From Sphaerimonospora thailandensis (GTDB lineage Bacteria > Actinomycetota > Actinomycetes > Streptosporangiales > Streptosporangiaceae): 36,369 nt of DNA. Of this stretch, positions 36,242 through 36,369 are shown piece after piece. Under the pieces are notes generated by a model. The model did not search any database and had not been told where the DNA came from. It saw nothing but the letters and a program-made list of their open reading frames with translations. The stretch lies in assembly GCF_016863115.1 (NCBI RefSeq), contig NZ_BOOG01000001.1, forward strand, positions 1 through 36,369. The letters run 5' to 3'. The position numbers were made by a program, and so were the translations under genes. The stretch's first letter is position 1. Each line of letters begins with the position of its first letter.

Positions 36242-36369
36242 TCACACATGGCCGCCGTACGCACCGGCGGAGTCCCAGGTGGTGCCGGTCGGGCCGACGG
36301 GCGCGGGCACGTCCCAGGTGGTGCCGCTCGCGGCGAGAGGCGCGGGCGCGTCCCAGGTGGTGCCGCTCG
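36242..36369 (-). CDS. C-terminal part of a 13-residue-repeat (GTTWD) protein, cut by the window edge
   Basis: The last 41 codons before the stop encode three 13-residue units, SGTTWDAPAPLAA, SGTTWDVPAPVGP and TGTTWDSAGAYGG, then His-Val. The repeats are almost identical in DNA, with a 39-base period, and continue to the window edge. Thr-Thr-Trp-Asp cores separated by Pro/Ala spacers resemble the architecture of multi-core ribosomal peptide precursors, but no leader or modifying enzyme is visible here. A repetitive structural tail is the alternative. Confidence 0.6.
   Translation of the reverse strand, partial: SGTTWDAPAPLAASGTTWDVPAPVGPTGTTWDSAGAYGGHV

Overview
The window is high-GC DNA with GTG starts, 4-bp ATGA/GTGA gene overlaps and strong GGAGG-type ribosome sites. 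These features, together with an AftB-like GT-C glycosyltransferase, a SpoIIE-type phosphatase and an SPW-repeat membrane protein, point to an actinomycete chromosome. Streptosporangiales or a relative of Streptomyces is likely, but the genus cannot be fixed from this alone.

Left part (1-2874): an XRE-type regulator with a helical repeat tail, a pterin-4a-carbinolamine dehydratase, a palindrome-rich non-coding stretch of about 680 bp, and a small PH-domain protein. Defence block A (3059-10393, minus strand): a SNF2-family helicase and a large Eco57I-like N6-adenine methylase, overlapping by ATGA. They look like the drmD-drmMI half of a class 1 DISARM system, but drmA, drmB and drmC are absent. 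The methylase is out of frame at a 6-base G run and also carries a 10-base G tract, so it looks phase-variable or mis-sequenced. A GT-C glycosyltransferase (10764-12401) and a GAF-like/SpoIIE PP2C phosphatase (12575-13828) follow on the plus strand.

Defence block B (14158-22945, plus strand) is the most interesting part. Seven tightly packed genes encode a two-TM protein with a long helical tail, a small MotB/ZorB-like single-TM protein, a TerY-like vWA protein, a PP2C phosphatase, a Ser/Thr kinase with a C-terminal winged-helix-like region, a BrxD-like ATPase and a BrxHI/Lhr-like helicase. This joins a membrane module resembling ZorAB in layout, the TerY-P phosphorylation triad, and the ATPase-helicase pair of BREX type 2, with no methylase and no PglZ. 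It is a strong candidate for a composite, possibly undescribed, anti-phage system. A hairpin precedes the operon and a terminator-like 12-bp stem follows it.

Right part: a secreted PVxAQ-repeat protein and a short-chain dehydrogenase (both minus). Then comes a catabolic operon (25424-30498): amino-acid ABC importer (binding protein, permease, ATPase), N-acyl-D-amino-acid deacylase and a class A beta-lactamase-like serine hydrolase. A LysR regulator converges on it, and a perfect ATC-N9-GAT palindrome lies upstream of the operon. The rest holds an SPW-repeat protein, two alpha/beta hydrolases, two small membrane proteins, an Sfp-type phosphopantetheinyl transferase and an unknown 94-aa protein. 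At the right edge is the end of a protein built of 13-residue GTTWD repeats, cut by the window; it could be a multi-core peptide precursor.
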